DNA from: a virus | Virus record (IMG/VR): IMGVR_UViG_3300008217_000022 | Location: 1-36,315 of that record | Reading direction: 5' to 3' (one strand) | Length of the DNA stretch: 36,315 nucleotides | Shown here: positions 16,501 to 24,743 of the stretch, piece by piece | Numbering within the stretch: position 1 is the first letter of the stretch | How the letters are laid out: every line of letters starts with the position of its first letter | Notes under the pieces: model-generated | Seen by the model: only the letters and a program-made list of their open reading frames with translations | Databases searched by the model: none | What the model was told of the DNA's origin: nothing | Made by a program: the position numbers and the translations under genes

Positions 16501-16663
16501 AAGGTGTATATTCTAGTCCTTCTTGTTGAGCTTTAGCCTTCTCAAAAATATCTGTAATAAAAGGCTTGAACTCTGAAGGAAGCTCAGTAGTTGTTATCTG
16601 AGTTGCTGCTCCTACAGGAGTACCTGCTGGTCTTGGCCCACCTAATATTGATGTAATTCCCAT
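13577..16663 (-). CDS. Large internal virion protein with GGRSF repeats (1028 aa)
   Basis: The N-terminal 240 residues resemble a domain common in phage ejection-type proteins: PYPGARLAPFGPLQQEA, then NPYQQQVIDIAKREAERSYE, then AAGSYGGSRGAILESE, then a Gln/Ala-rich helix. Next come a Gly-rich stretch and a GGQIRGGLSGLVES motif near residue 320. At about 360-385 there is a five-fold GGRSF tandem repeat encoded by 15-bp units. The C-terminal half is mostly charged coiled coil (AEEAKEKAAEMYRQEQESLRNQ and beyond). The location between the giant protein and other large virion genes suggests it is packaged in the capsid and ejected with DNA. AAGGATA precedes the ATG. No enzymatic motif was seen. 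Function is inferred from architecture and context. Confidence 0.65.
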   Translation of the reverse strand: MGITSILGGPRPAGTPVGAATQITTTELPSEFKPFITDIFEKAKAQQEGLEYTPYPGARLAPFGPLQQEAFTGLTDLVRQGVVGAPDTSSAFYAQEALEAARRAGRPIEAADIERLTNPYQQQVIDIAKREAERSYETTVAPQIEQQAVAAGSYGGSRGAILESEGLKNLQQQLSDIQMKGSAQAYQQAQKAYEQEATRARGLQGFMQQQFGQVPSQAVKELGVLQSVGEAQQLLDQKALNLGYEDFLEEREFPTRSLQEYQASIRGFPYTPAAYQYTQQTAPTPSLGQTLLTAGAQGLGMYGTLGGFGFGAPPQKAASGGQIRGGLSGLVESHQNNTFGDRYRAGMGLGPGQKFGGERHGGRSFGGRSFGGRSFGGRSFGGRSFGGHRFGEQEIDPRSLINMLYDPELTEDEQQLIQEKLKDMGIRSTEDLWGKDEEMVQFPLVPGATIAANPNIEMVTMPAVSPTPRLRPPPSIPSITSPQIDQLNQRIKSLEQQGVLDAASILEKQRDELIDQIRNAADPVLRRRNLAKEVLEAQRLAEGAIYESGEYEPLAISLSPVILDETEIPSPDRIDPTDISFDASIRRLMTAQDEEATAHEERLATLKSIYGPDSEIVKTFNQYRGSLVDQGEAARLAYGHKERLRRERAGDVEARITGTTTDYEQHREDLAEVQGKIGEAHTKSLADAEEAKEKAAEMYRQEQESLRNQRSFEVAAAFGQVGKIPKEEAGLSGFQGFVTTLGRIASEATEAMAPQLRGLTEKERKSKIKQVERDILDTSKINEINLGILNYDKNVLTELRELNNNYNQTLDRLQDQMFNLKVTEVMTPVEKAEALSNIRLTELDVTKQLLEIQLTVDTATIAAAQAKTENEAKVAQLIVDLARANSTRLPRITTGDLSKVNTIITDLFKEHPLYHTREFQETLRKGRVEMITFLSNSTEPNPTVAMGDAIELLNQRVLPDAVLEGEHSTFSVLRENIPIEYIGDFARARDNAINEGGKKDVVEKHYIREFIQQFGGNEQQARRILGWS
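15511..15585. repeat. 15-bp tandem repeat, five copies (GGRSF codons)
   Basis: The unit agcttctacctccaa is repeated five times head to tail, perfect except for the last base of the fifth copy. Degenerate copies flank it on both sides. In the minus-strand gene it encodes (RSFGG)5 within a larger HGG/RSFGG/HRFG block. Near-identical DNA copies point to recent slippage expansion. Confidence 0.95.
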
Positions 16664-16673
16664 CTTTTTATCC

Positions 16674-18176
16674 TTATGCTTTAATTAATGATTGCAATGC
16701 TGTTGATCCATCCATTTCTGGAGGTTGTCTATCTCTTCCATATTTTGTTTTTCTAAATGTAGATATAAATCTATCCATCTTTTCAGAACCATCATCTGCA
16801 TTTCCATTACCTAACATAGCCATAACATCTGCTGGTACTACATATTCTTTTGGAGATACTGCTGCAATGCCTCCTCCCTCAATAGGCATCATAACATTAT
16901 CTTGCATCCCATGTCCTGGCCCTTCTACCTTTCCTTCAAAAGCTCTCCCTCCTTTTTCAAGAGAGACAAGTCCTCCTCTTTTAGCAATCACATCAGGATA
17001 GATATTTTTACCACTAAGCGCTCCATACCAGCGACCTCCCCAGTCTCCAGATCCTATTCCTCCATAATATCTAGCAAGAGTTGCTTCTAAAGTAGGAGGA
17101 TCTGAACGTAAAGAAGGTTGTCTATATTTTCTATCTTTTTGTGTATATGTCTCACGTTGAGAACCAGCTAACATAGCCTTTTCTTGTTTCTTTCGTAGTT
17201 CTTCAGCAGCCTCATCCTCTTCTACAAGTGCTCTAGTAGTTAATACTTGTGAAGGAACAGAAAGTAATTTTGAAGGACTCTGTTCATAATATTTTCCTAC
17301 ATTTTTCATACTTTGAATAGGTGTCCTAGCTGAAAATAAATCTGTACCTAATCTTGCTTTCCTCACAGCCCCTGGAGTAGGAATACCCCCACCAGGTATT
17401 CTAGATGCTACATCATAATATCCTGCTGATCCTGGTCCTTGAATACTGCTTCTTATAGTTTCAGGGGAAACTGGTGTAAAAGCTGCTGTTCTTACAGATT
17501 GAGGAGGAAGATTAGTTATTCCAATCTTTTTCAAGATATCTGGTTGTTGTGTAGCCATTTTAGATATCGCATCAGATCTCTGTACTGCTGTTTGTAATTC
17601 CGATACTGGCATATTACTTATCTCTGCTAGTTTCTCTGGATATACCCCCGCTACCTGCTGCCTATATTTGTTTGCATCAATAACTTTTTGTGCTTGATGG
17701 CCTCGTGCAAGAGCACGGCTATCAGCCCATTTTCCTGTTCCATAACCAACTGCTGAACCCGCTAATCCAGTTCCTCCTCCAAACACAATACTTTTTGGAA
17801 TATCTTGACCAGCTATAGCTCCAGTTAGACCTCCAACAGCGGCTCCACCTAACGCACCAGTTGCCAAAGTTCCGAATAATCCTGTTCCCATAGCACCTCC
17901 TATAGCACCATAAATTGCAGGACCAAACATTATTCCAGCAGCTAACGCAGCTAGATTTCTTGGCTTAACCAAGCTTTTAGCAAAATTCTTTAAACCTCCA
18001 AGGAAATACTCAGGTAGTCCAGTTTGAGGATTTAAAGACATTAACCCTGAAGCTTCTAATCTCTTAACCTCTGGTCTAGTCATATGGACTAGTTCAGTAT
18101 CTCCTCCTCTTCCTCTTGCAGCCATCAAACTTGCAAGACCTGCTCCTGGTGCGTTTCTATTAATATATTGTGCCAT
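16674..18176 (-). CDS. Virion protein with glycine-rich hydrophobic core and GGLVSLEKGG motif
   Basis: This 500-residue protein has a glycine/alanine-rich hydrophobic region at about 75-155 (LAALAAGIMFGPAIYGAIGG, ALGGAAVGGLTGAIAG), which looks like glycine-zipper membrane-active sequence. GGLVSLEKGG is at 401-410. A C-terminal domain follows with VEGPGHGMQDNVMMPIEGG (418-436) and SPKEYVVPADVMAMLGNG (441-458). The latter matches a recurring marine-phage pattern (GPGTGTSDSIPA...LSDGEYVIPADVV..LGNG) in a diverged form. It lies between two large virion genes and is probably an internal or ejection protein, perhaps one that inserts in the host membrane. AGGTGA precedes the ATG. No function is proven. 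Confidence 0.65.
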   Translation of the reverse strand: MAQYINRNAPGAGLASLMAARGRGGDTELVHMTRPEVKRLEASGLMSLNPQTGLPEYFLGGLKNFAKSLVKPRNLAALAAGIMFGPAIYGAIGGAMGTGLFGTLATGALGGAAVGGLTGAIAGQDIPKSIVFGGGTGLAGSAVGYGTGKWADSRALARGHQAQKVIDANKYRQQVAGVYPEKLAEISNMPVSELQTAVQRSDAISKMATQQPDILKKIGITNLPPQSVRTAAFTPVSPETIRSSIQGPGSAGYYDVASRIPGGGIPTPGAVRKARLGTDLFSARTPIQSMKNVGKYYEQSPSKLLSVPSQVLTTRALVEEDEAAEELRKKQEKAMLAGSQRETYTQKDRKYRQPSLRSDPPTLEATLARYYGGIGSGDWGGRWYGALSGKNIYPDVIAKRGGLVSLEKGGRAFEGKVEGPGHGMQDNVMMPIEGGGIAAVSPKEYVVPADVMAMLGNGNADDGSEKMDRFISTFRKTKYGRDRQPPEMDGSTALQSLIKA

Positions 18177-18182
18177 AATTTA

Positions 18183-20720
18183 TCACCTAATCTGGTTGGG
18201 TTGCATATAATAAGATTGTGGTTGTGTACTTTGAGCATACACATTACTAATGTTACTCTGTGCATGAGGTTGCTGTGGTACAGGTCTATTAGCTGTATTA
18301 GGAGCCATAGTTAGTCCTTGATTTAATAGTTGTGATTGAGTAAGTTGTGGAGAAGAAGGAGGAGGAACATTTCCTTGAGCATAAGCATTTGCTACCATAC
18401 TTCTTATTCCACTATTTATACCTTCTCGAATATGTTGAGTAAAATTATTTGCTATTGGATTTCCTCCTCCTTGCAGAGATATTAAACCTCCTGCCTTATA
18501 TACACCATACCTCATATCTTCAGGTTCATTAAAAGGTTGATCAAGATACCTTAGACCTAGGTTGGGGGTCTTCCGCCAGGGAGAAGAGTATTCCTCTTCG
18601 GAATCATCATCCCACCATTCCCTACTTGGTCCCTCTATATCAACAAACTTACCTTGCTCTTTAAGTTGGGCAACTATATCAGCATTATCCCTATAATCTC
18701 GTCCATAGTCTCTTATATTTTTATGATGTTGAAACATACCACGACCTACTGTCGCCATAGGCCAAACCATTGGCACTGGGATTCCTGTTAGTGCATTAAC
18801 CAAACCTGACCCTATAAATTTTCCTGTATTTTTCAATGCGCTTAGTCCTACATTTTTCCAGTTTATCCCTTGGTCATCATTCTCTCTTTGTCGTTGGGCT
18901 ACATTCTCTCGTAATCTATTATAATTTGCTATTTCTAAAGAAGTAGGTCTAATATCCATTGGTGAACCTAATGTAGCAGGGGATGTTTCCTTTACAAAGT
19001 TTAAGGGAGAACTATATTGTCTAGCTTGTGCCAAATCCTCTACTATACTATAATTAGGATGCAGAGCCATATAATCTGGGTTTACATTTCCTCCATAAAC
19101 AGGAATAAGTGGTGCTCCGGGAGTAGTTGCTAAATTATACGGTAACGGCGTTTCTTCTTGTGAACTGTAATCTTGATATTCATAACTTTCTTGAGGTGAT
19201 TCATACATAGCATCTTCTACTATATCCTCGTAGACGTAAGGATTTCCTCCATTAGCCAAAGATACTAATCCTCCGAACTTTCTATTATGAGGTAAGTTAA
19301 GATCAGAAGCAATGGGGAGGGATAGGTATGGGACAGGCTCTAAGAGAATGTCATCAACAATTTCTTTTTGTCTCAGAATTCTCAAATCATCTTCAGTAAA
19401 TGGTGCCAGAATTCTCAAATCATCTTCAGTAAATGGTGCTTCGGGAATAGTTACTAATTGTTGTTCAATAGCATCATCAGTGGATAATATCTCTGCATCA
19501 CGATGTTTCTCCGCTAGAGCTTTACCTCTATAATATCTTTCCCACAACCTTTGAGACTCTTCTTCTTCTTTTTGTCTCAAAGTTCTCCAATAATCTTCTC
19601 GTTGTTTAAAATCATCTAAAGAATAAGCCTGTCGCCAGTGTCGAGGAATTGAAGACCATAACTTATCTCTATCTTTTTCTGAAACTTTATCATAATCTGT
19701 AAGAATAGGATCTATCCAATGTTCTACATCAATATCTTCAAATAACTCTGGAAAAACTCCATATCTGCTTAACTCATAAGCTCTTTGAGTCTCTTCCCTT
19801 TCTGCATTTTCTCGTGCCAGCCTTTTCCGGTAAGTATCCTCCATTTCCTCTGTCCAATGTTCTATATCAATATCTTCAAATATTTGGCCGTCACTTTGTT
19901 TTTGTAAACTTTTTAATCCTGTATTCATTGTGTCCTCCGGTGTCCCTCTAAGGATAGGTTTTTCATTTAGAAGCGTAGGTAATTCATAGAGTTGATATGG
20001 TGCGTGAAGTTCTTCATCTAATCTTATATCAGACATTGGAAGTGCAGGTTGAAAAGGATTTTCATCTTTATGATACGCTGGTAAACCAAATTTCTTTCTT
20101 ATATTAACATCTCTAAATTTTTCCTTTTCTACCTTTTCTCCTCCTCTATGGTGATGCTTAATATAAGTATCCAACATTGCCCAGTAACGCGGCTTATCAT
20201 TTTTTTTGGGCCAAGGCGTATCATTACCATAAGTTATTGTTAACCACTTCTCATCAGTTCCTGGCTGTTGATCTAGGTATGACCAAAATAGTGCATCCTC
20301 CATATGTGGTTTTAAATCGAGTACTTGATTCTGCCAATCTTCTTGTGTTAAAGTCTTTATATACCCCTCATTCTGGCGCAATATTTCTGCATTCCTATCT
20401 AAACTTAACAACCAATCTGGTATCTCTATTCCTTCTTTATTATAAGACTTTATTAAATTATGAGTGGCACTTTCAATAGTTCCTTTCTTTTCACCCTTTC
20501 CAAAATCTGATGTCATCCATTGATAAATTCCTCTTGCATTACTATTAGGATTTACTTTCTTTGTACCACCAGAACTTTCTACATCTCTAACCCTTCTAGC
20601 AAAATCTAATAAGTTAGAAGGATCATCAATTTTAAGACGCTTCATTATAACTCTTAAAGATACAGGAAGAGGTTCTGGTGGCTTTTTTACTGGTCTTGCT
20701 CTATGTAAATTATTTGCCAT
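18183..20720 (-). CDS. Virion-associated lytic-transglycosylase-like protein (845 aa)
   Basis: The N-terminal domain looks like a soluble-lytic-transglycosylase/lysozyme-like fold: FARRVRDVESSGGTKKVNPNSNARGIYQW (40-68), with E48 as the candidate catalytic glutamate and ARGIYQW matching the A-x-G-L-x-Q/F motif. It probably opens host peptidoglycan at DNA entry. The remainder is low-complexity, acidic and rich in short duplications, including LAPFTEDDLRI twice at 428-449 and FEDIDxEHW twice. GGLVSLANGG (483-492) and GGLISLQGGG (744-753) follow, then a Pro/Gln/Asn-rich tail. I start at ATG 20720 (TAATG overlap with the preceding gene). An in-frame ATG at 20738 would add six residues and overlap that gene by 19 bases. 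Confidence 0.7.
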   Translation of the reverse strand: MANNLHRARPVKKPPEPLPVSLRVIMKRLKIDDPSNLLDFARRVRDVESSGGTKKVNPNSNARGIYQWMTSDFGKGEKKGTIESATHNLIKSYNKEGIEIPDWLLSLDRNAEILRQNEGYIKTLTQEDWQNQVLDLKPHMEDALFWSYLDQQPGTDEKWLTITYGNDTPWPKKNDKPRYWAMLDTYIKHHHRGGEKVEKEKFRDVNIRKKFGLPAYHKDENPFQPALPMSDIRLDEELHAPYQLYELPTLLNEKPILRGTPEDTMNTGLKSLQKQSDGQIFEDIDIEHWTEEMEDTYRKRLARENAEREETQRAYELSRYGVFPELFEDIDVEHWIDPILTDYDKVSEKDRDKLWSSIPRHWRQAYSLDDFKQREDYWRTLRQKEEEESQRLWERYYRGKALAEKHRDAEILSTDDAIEQQLVTIPEAPFTEDDLRILAPFTEDDLRILRQKEIVDDILLEPVPYLSLPIASDLNLPHNRKFGGLVSLANGGNPYVYEDIVEDAMYESPQESYEYQDYSSQEETPLPYNLATTPGAPLIPVYGGNVNPDYMALHPNYSIVEDLAQARQYSSPLNFVKETSPATLGSPMDIRPTSLEIANYNRLRENVAQRQRENDDQGINWKNVGLSALKNTGKFIGSGLVNALTGIPVPMVWPMATVGRGMFQHHKNIRDYGRDYRDNADIVAQLKEQGKFVDIEGPSREWWDDDSEEEYSSPWRKTPNLGLRYLDQPFNEPEDMRYGVYKAGGLISLQGGGNPIANNFTQHIREGINSGIRSMVANAYAQGNVPPPSSPQLTQSQLLNQGLTMAPNTANRPVPQQPHAQSNISNVYAQSTQPQSYYMQPNQIR
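19374..19439. repeat. Perfect 33-bp tandem duplication
   Basis: Bases 19374-19406 are repeated exactly at 19407-19439, adding one 11-residue copy (the APFTEDDLRIL register) to the transglycosylase-like protein. Exact identity, with in-frame length, indicates a very recent duplication. Confidence 0.97.
19715..19744. repeat. 30-bp dispersed repeat, copy A
   Basis: It matches 19853-19882 with a single mismatch. The two copies encode FEDIDVEHW and FEDIDIEHW about 46 codons apart in the same protein, showing that this acidic region grows by short in-frame duplications. Confidence 0.9.
19853..19882. repeat. 30-bp dispersed repeat, copy B
   Basis: This is the partner of 19715-19744 with one mismatch (tctatatc versus tctacatc). 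It encodes the FEDIDIEHW copy. Confidence 0.9.
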
Positions 20721-21001
20721 TAATTCAAATCCTGCCAAGAAGTTTCTGCTCCTAAACTAACATACCCTGCAAATTTTCCTCTACTTGCAATATACACTAT
20801 ATCTCCTCCTTGAGGGCGTCCTACACTTGTTACACAAACTACAGTGTAAATATTTGTAGATGGTGTAGCATCTACTTGATTATCTCTTTGCTCTAAAGTA
20901 TTAACTAAGACAGCACCCCAATCTTCTAACATCTCATAAAATTCTTTCGCTGTATAATCTCCAATCCTGACAAGACTACGGAGTTGTGGATATGTTGCCA
21001 T
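20720..21001 (-). CDS. Small tail-region protein of unknown function
   Basis: This 93-residue protein begins MATYPQLRSLVRIGDYTAKEFYEMLEDWG. It continues into a beta-rich half (YTVVCVTSVGRPQGGDIVYIASRGKFAGYVSLG) that could form a small barrel. It lies between the P22 gp10-like protein and the transglycosylase-like protein and overlaps the latter as TAATG, so its product is probably a tail or ejection component. I do not recognise a named family. GGTAAAG upstream is a weak ribosome-binding site. Confidence 0.6.
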   Translation of the reverse strand: MATYPQLRSLVRIGDYTAKEFYEMLEDWGAVLVNTLEQRDNQVDATPSTNIYTVVCVTSVGRPQGGDIVYIASRGKFAGYVSLGAETSWQDLN

Positions 21002-21004
21002 ACT

Positions 21005-22879
21005 TTACCGTAGCCCGTCAGGTTGTAATGAAAGTCTCAATGAGCCATATCTCCAGCTAGTTCCTGCTTCTCCTGAAGAAACCCGAACAACAGCTTGCCT
21101 TCCTCTTGCTCTAAAATCAACCTTCTTAGTTGTTGGAGAAATAACAAATGGTCCCTTTTTAATTTGATCATTCACAGGAAAATTCTGTACAGTGATACTA
21201 AATCCTAAGTTCCCTCCTGATAGAGTAAAATCTGGTATTAATCTGTCTGCAAACAATATATGTGTTCCATCAGGATCTATATCAAAAGCAGCAGATTCAA
21301 TAAAAGATGTCTGTGCCGCACCATTAGCTGTATATATTCCATCTGGTTCATTATTATAAAGATATGCAGAAACAGAAACTCCAGTTGTTAAAGTATTATC
21401 AAAAATTACTTTATCAAAGAATGTTGTATAAATAGTTGACCCATAATACCAAGCTTTTTCTGCTGTATTATATATAACATATTTATCACATTCTGTAGAA
21501 TCTGAAGAAGGATATAACCAGATCACTTCCTTAAATTCAGAATTGATTCCTGCAAAAACTTTATCTTTATTTGTTGTATTAAAATCATCAAATATATATC
21601 TTCTCACTGTACAAGGAAGATTTATTACTCGACCTTCAAAGGCATAAAAGTTATCATCTCCCATCCAATAAGCTACACCATCATAATTTATTGCAGCATG
21701 AGGACCAATCAATCCACAATTAGTACCCATTTGTTGAAATGCAAAAGTAAAAGGAGGCCCAACAAATTGCATTTGCCAAATAGAATTATCTGTCCAAACC
21801 ATAATACCATTACGAGATTTCGTTGCTCCAATAATTTCTGTTCCATCAGCCAGAATATTTTCTCCTGAAGTTGAACTAATGGAAGGAGTAAAATTATTAT
21901 AATTATTTTGATCAGACCATCTTACCAATAATGGATTATATGTTCCTGTTCCATACTCATTACTTCCCAATGAAATCAAATGTCTATCATTAGGAGATAC
22001 AATAATATAATTATTAATGGATGGAGAAGCACTTACAAATCCTGCTCTTGGAGGAGTTGAGCTTCTAATGGAATCCCAGAAATATATTCTTCCTCCCCTT
22101 CTACAAGCAAGAATATCTTCTCCCCAATTATCTAATGTCCATTGAGTAATTCTTGTAACAATATTAGAAGAACTTGCAGCCTCACTCCATGCCCTCATTC
22201 CAGTTGTAGAAGTTCCTGCATTATAAACTCCTGCTCCATAGCCTAAACCCTGGATTGCTGCATCTGTTCCTGTAGGTAGAAGATATTTCAATGTTGCAGT
22301 CCCAACCTTACTTTGTGTAGCATTAGCTGTTACAGATGCTGCAAAAGAAAACTGATTATCTCCTAAAACAGATACAGCAAATGTTCCACCTGTTAAATCT
22401 ATTGTCCCTCCAATTGTTGTCCCAGAAGTAAACGTAATAAAATCTCCTGTCTCTGCTCCATGACTTGATACAGAGACAGATACTCTTGTTGAACCATCAG
22501 TAGTATAAAAGCCATTATTTGTTCCATCAATTGTGACAACGGCAGAAACATTAGTTCCTACGGAAACCTCTTTGATAGGTGTGATATCCAAGATTGAATT
22601 ATCATTATATTCGTATAACTTTTTTTCTGTCCCAAAAGAAGCAAACTTGAATGTATCATTGTCTGACCAAGCAAGTAAATCTCTTGCTGTTCCATCAAAA
22701 GAAGAAGTTGATCTTTTATTATAACCTCTTAAATTTTCTGGTCTTCCCTGCCTAAATCTAACTTTATTACCATCATACCAGTTACCCCCTGGTAGAGTAC
22801 CACCTTCAGCATATTCTGTAGATTCTCTGTTAATCCCAGGTTTAAATTTTAATTTAGCTAGTTGTGATTGTGTAGACAT
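21005..22879 (-). CDS. P22 gp10-like tail (nozzle/DNA-stabilisation) protein
   Basis: This 624-residue, beta-rich protein starts KLKFKPGINRESTEYAEGGTLPGGNWYDGNKVRFRQGRPENLRGY. That is the characteristic opening of the phage stabilisation family related to P22 gp10, which forms the tail hub below the head-tail adaptor and retains packaged DNA. Repeated strands with Trp/Gly turns (ILAWSDNDTFKFASFG, RGGRIYFWDSIR, GVAYWMGDDNFYAFEG) suggest a beta-propeller body. The C-terminal region ends in FRARGRQAVVRVSSGEAGTSWRYGSLRLSLQPDG, a common ending in this family. It supports a short-tailed virion. The Shine-Dalgarno sequence is weak (TTTGGATA). Confidence 0.8.
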   Translation of the reverse strand: MSTQSQLAKLKFKPGINRESTEYAEGGTLPGGNWYDGNKVRFRQGRPENLRGYNKRSTSSFDGTARDLLAWSDNDTFKFASFGTEKKLYEYNDNSILDITPIKEVSVGTNVSAVVTIDGTNNGFYTTDGSTRVSVSVSSHGAETGDFITFTSGTTIGGTIDLTGGTFAVSVLGDNQFSFAASVTANATQSKVGTATLKYLLPTGTDAAIQGLGYGAGVYNAGTSTTGMRAWSEAASSSNIVTRITQWTLDNWGEDILACRRGGRIYFWDSIRSSTPPRAGFVSASPSINNYIIVSPNDRHLISLGSNEYGTGTYNPLLVRWSDQNNYNNFTPSISSTSGENILADGTEIIGATKSRNGIMVWTDNSIWQMQFVGPPFTFAFQQMGTNCGLIGPHAAINYDGVAYWMGDDNFYAFEGRVINLPCTVRRYIFDDFNTTNKDKVFAGINSEFKEVIWLYPSSDSTECDKYVIYNTAEKAWYYGSTIYTTFFDKVIFDNTLTTGVSVSAYLYNNEPDGIYTANGAAQTSFIESAAFDIDPDGTHILFADRLIPDFTLSGGNLGFSITVQNFPVNDQIKKGPFVISPTTKKVDFRARGRQAVVRVSSGEAGTSWRYGSLRLSLQPDGLR

Positions 22880-22887
22880 TTAATTAA

Positions 22888-23811
22888 TTATCCAAATTCC
22901 TTAACAAGAATAGAATCTACTGCTGAAGTTTGTCTTACATTATAAACAAGAAGATCTACTGCATTAATAGATGTACTAATTGTTGGAGAACTAGCCCCAG
23001 GAAATAAATAAGAAGCTCCAAAGGAAAGTGTTCTACTTCCTGTGCCATCTTGTATAATATAAATATGTCCTGTCTGTCCTATAGTAGGATTAGAGGGACT
23101 ACCTAAAGTTCTGTTGCCTCCTAATGTAACAATAAAATCATTTCCTGCACTAAAATCTACATCAATAGATGCTGCATCAGTTAAAGTTGTTGGGGTAGCT
23201 ATAAAAGCTCCAGAGAAAGTTGCTGTAGATGTAGCAGCAAAAGTACCCTCTACACTCACTACAGAAGTAAAGGTTTTCTTTCCTGTAACTGTTGTATCTG
23301 TAGATGTAGGAATATATCTAATATCTGCTGTAGAAACGGGAATAAGATTTGCATCTCCTGTACCAAAGTCTAAGTCTGCTGCTGTTCCTAAACCCAAACC
23401 TTTTGCATTTAGTCCATATACAGAAACGGAATCACAAAAAGCAAAGCCAGCCATGCTTGCTGCAACAGTCATTCCTGTACCACTTCCTGTTTTTAAAGTA
23501 AGGGTACTACTACTTTGTCTTACAGTTTGATCATTAATAACATAGAATTTTGAAACAGTAGGTATAGTAATATCAATATTTGCACTTACAGTTCCTACAA
23601 ATTCCAAAATAGCTGATCTTGACTGATCTACAGTGCCGTTATTTTCAGATAAAGTGATATTAGCAGAAGAACAGGAAACAGTAGTATAGGCTGCCAAAGC
23701 ATCATCAAGCATATCAATGACATTAGCATTAAGGATAGTTCCCCAACTATTAGGATTTTCTCCATCTGCCTGTTTTTCTAATCTAATTCTTGATGTAAAT
23801 GTACTTGCCAT
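22888..23811 (-). CDS. Tail fiber / receptor-binding-type protein with shared C-terminal domain
   Basis: The 307-residue protein opens SRIRLEKQADGENPNSWGTILNANVIDMLDDALAAY, a start I associate with marine phage tail fibers. A Ser/Thr/Ala-rich beta region follows. Residues about 210-307 (ASIDVDFSAGNDFIVTLGGNRTL, then GHIYIIQDGTGSRTLSFG) are clearly related to the C-terminus of the 27125-28489 protein (ISVDFNAGQNFTVTLAGNRTL, then GSIFIVQDGTGSQTLAYG). The two probably form similar trimeric or tip structures. The low charge and the repetitive VSVxGTF/ATSTATFSG elements suit an extended fiber. AGGG precedes the ATG. Confidence 0.72.
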   Translation of the reverse strand: MASTFTSRIRLEKQADGENPNSWGTILNANVIDMLDDALAAYTTVSCSSANITLSENNGTVDQSRSAILEFVGTVSANIDITIPTVSKFYVINDQTVRQSSSTLTLKTGSGTGMTVAASMAGFAFCDSVSVYGLNAKGLGLGTAADLDFGTGDANLIPVSTADIRYIPTSTDTTVTGKKTFTSVVSVEGTFAATSTATFSGAFIATPTTLTDAASIDVDFSAGNDFIVTLGGNRTLGSPSNPTIGQTGHIYIIQDGTGSRTLSFGASYLFPGASSPTISTSINAVDLLVYNVRQTSAVDSILVKEFG

Positions 23812-23814
23812 ATT

Positions 23815-24219
23815 TTATTCCCTAACCTGTTTATCTTTTGAAATTGATCCCTTTGCTAAAGTATAAGCAATAATTTCTTTTGGATTATTAGCATAAGCTA
23901 AAGCAAGAACAGATGTTTCTATATTATTAGAATCTATATAAGAAGCTACAAGACTATGAATATTAAAAGTAGTAGGTGGATTAATTCTTATACATCTTTG
24001 AAATAAATGTAATATCCTCATTTTACTCTGAAATTTTTTATCACTTTCAGTATCAGCTTTAACCATTTCCATTATATCTTTTTCTTCTCTACAAGCAGCA
24101 CCAACCATAACTGATTCACCTTGTGTCCACCGAACCTCTGCTTGTGCATTAAGTGGAACAGGATAAAATAAAAATGCTCCAAATAAAATAGAAAATAATA
24201 TATATTTAATTTTATTCAT
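23815..24219 (-). CDS. Small secreted/periplasmic protein of unknown function
   Basis: This 134-residue protein begins with a good signal peptide: basic MNKIK, hydrophobic YILFSILFGAFLFYPV, then LNAQA with plausible cleavage near residues 25-27. The mature part has two cysteines (in GAACREEKD and FQRCIRI) and is otherwise helical and charged. There is no lipobox, so it is not an o-spanin or lipoprotein. A secreted protein among fiber and adhesin genes could block superinfection or modify the host envelope, but no family was recognised. It is one of the few clearly exported products in the window. Confidence 0.65.
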   Translation of the reverse strand: MNKIKYILFSILFGAFLFYPVPLNAQAEVRWTQGESVMVGAACREEKDIMEMVKADTESDKKFQSKMRILHLFQRCIRINPPTTFNIHSLVASYIDSNNIETSVLALAYANNPKEIIAYTLAKGSISKDKQVRE

Positions 24220-24223
24220 TTTA

Positions 24224-24724
24224 TTATCTAGGATTCCTAGGCCATTCTTGAATATTTAAATTTTCTAATTCACCTACAGAAGAAGCGCCATCTATAGCAT
24301 TTTCTAATTCTACAGCCCTAGCTCTCAAATCAGTTCTCCACTGAGCAAGATCAACAGGAGCTTCCTTACCTGTGTCAGCTTTCCTAATAACAACCCAATC
24401 AGTTTGGGATAGAGAAGCACTCAAAACTTCATTAATTTGATTTTTCATTTTAGTTTTAATCTCATTGATATCTCTAACTATATTAATATAATTTACCACA
24501 ACAGAATTTTCTCTTACATCAGGACTTTCTTCTCTATGTTTATAAAACATCTCGTTTTTTCTAGTCCCAGAATAAACATAAGGAACTATACCTATAGCCT
24601 TTCTTTCAATATCAGACCAAGATATACCAAAAATACTTTTTGGATATTGGATATTATTAATTATTAAAGCTTTTGGTCTACTAATAATCTCTTCTAACTG
24701 TCCTACATTAACTCTTGCCCACAT
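24224..24724 (-). CDS. Tail-fiber-assembly-like protein (DUF4376-like)
   Basis: This 166-residue protein ends with SLSQTDWVVIRKADTGKEAPVDLAQWRTDLRARAVELENAI. That matches the STDW-x-x-x-R-x-x-E-x-G-x-x-x-P pattern of DUF4376/XkdW-type proteins found beside tail fibers and thought to act as fiber-assembly chaperones. I start at ATG 24724, with AGGAG ideally spaced and just after the stop of the adhesin gene. A more distal ATG at 24784 would overlap that gene by 41 bases. It sits directly downstream of the large adhesin gene and may serve that protein or the neighbouring fibers. Confidence 0.65.
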   Translation of the reverse strand: MWARVNVGQLEEIISRPKALIINNIQYPKSIFGISWSDIERKAIGIVPYVYSGTRKNEMFYKHREESPDVRENSVVVNYINIVRDINEIKTKMKNQINEVLSASLSQTDWVVIRKADTGKEAPVDLAQWRTDLRARAVELENAIDGASSVGELENLNIQEWPRNPR

Positions 24725-24743
24725 AATTTTCTCTCCTATTAAT

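Noticed and set aside
23114-23530. Plus-strand open frame of 138 codons opposite the 22888-23811 fiber gene.
   Set aside because: It is antisense to a fiber with a recognisable N-terminus and a paralogous C-terminal domain. Its low-complexity Val/Ala/Lys/Pro content is typical of shadow frames.
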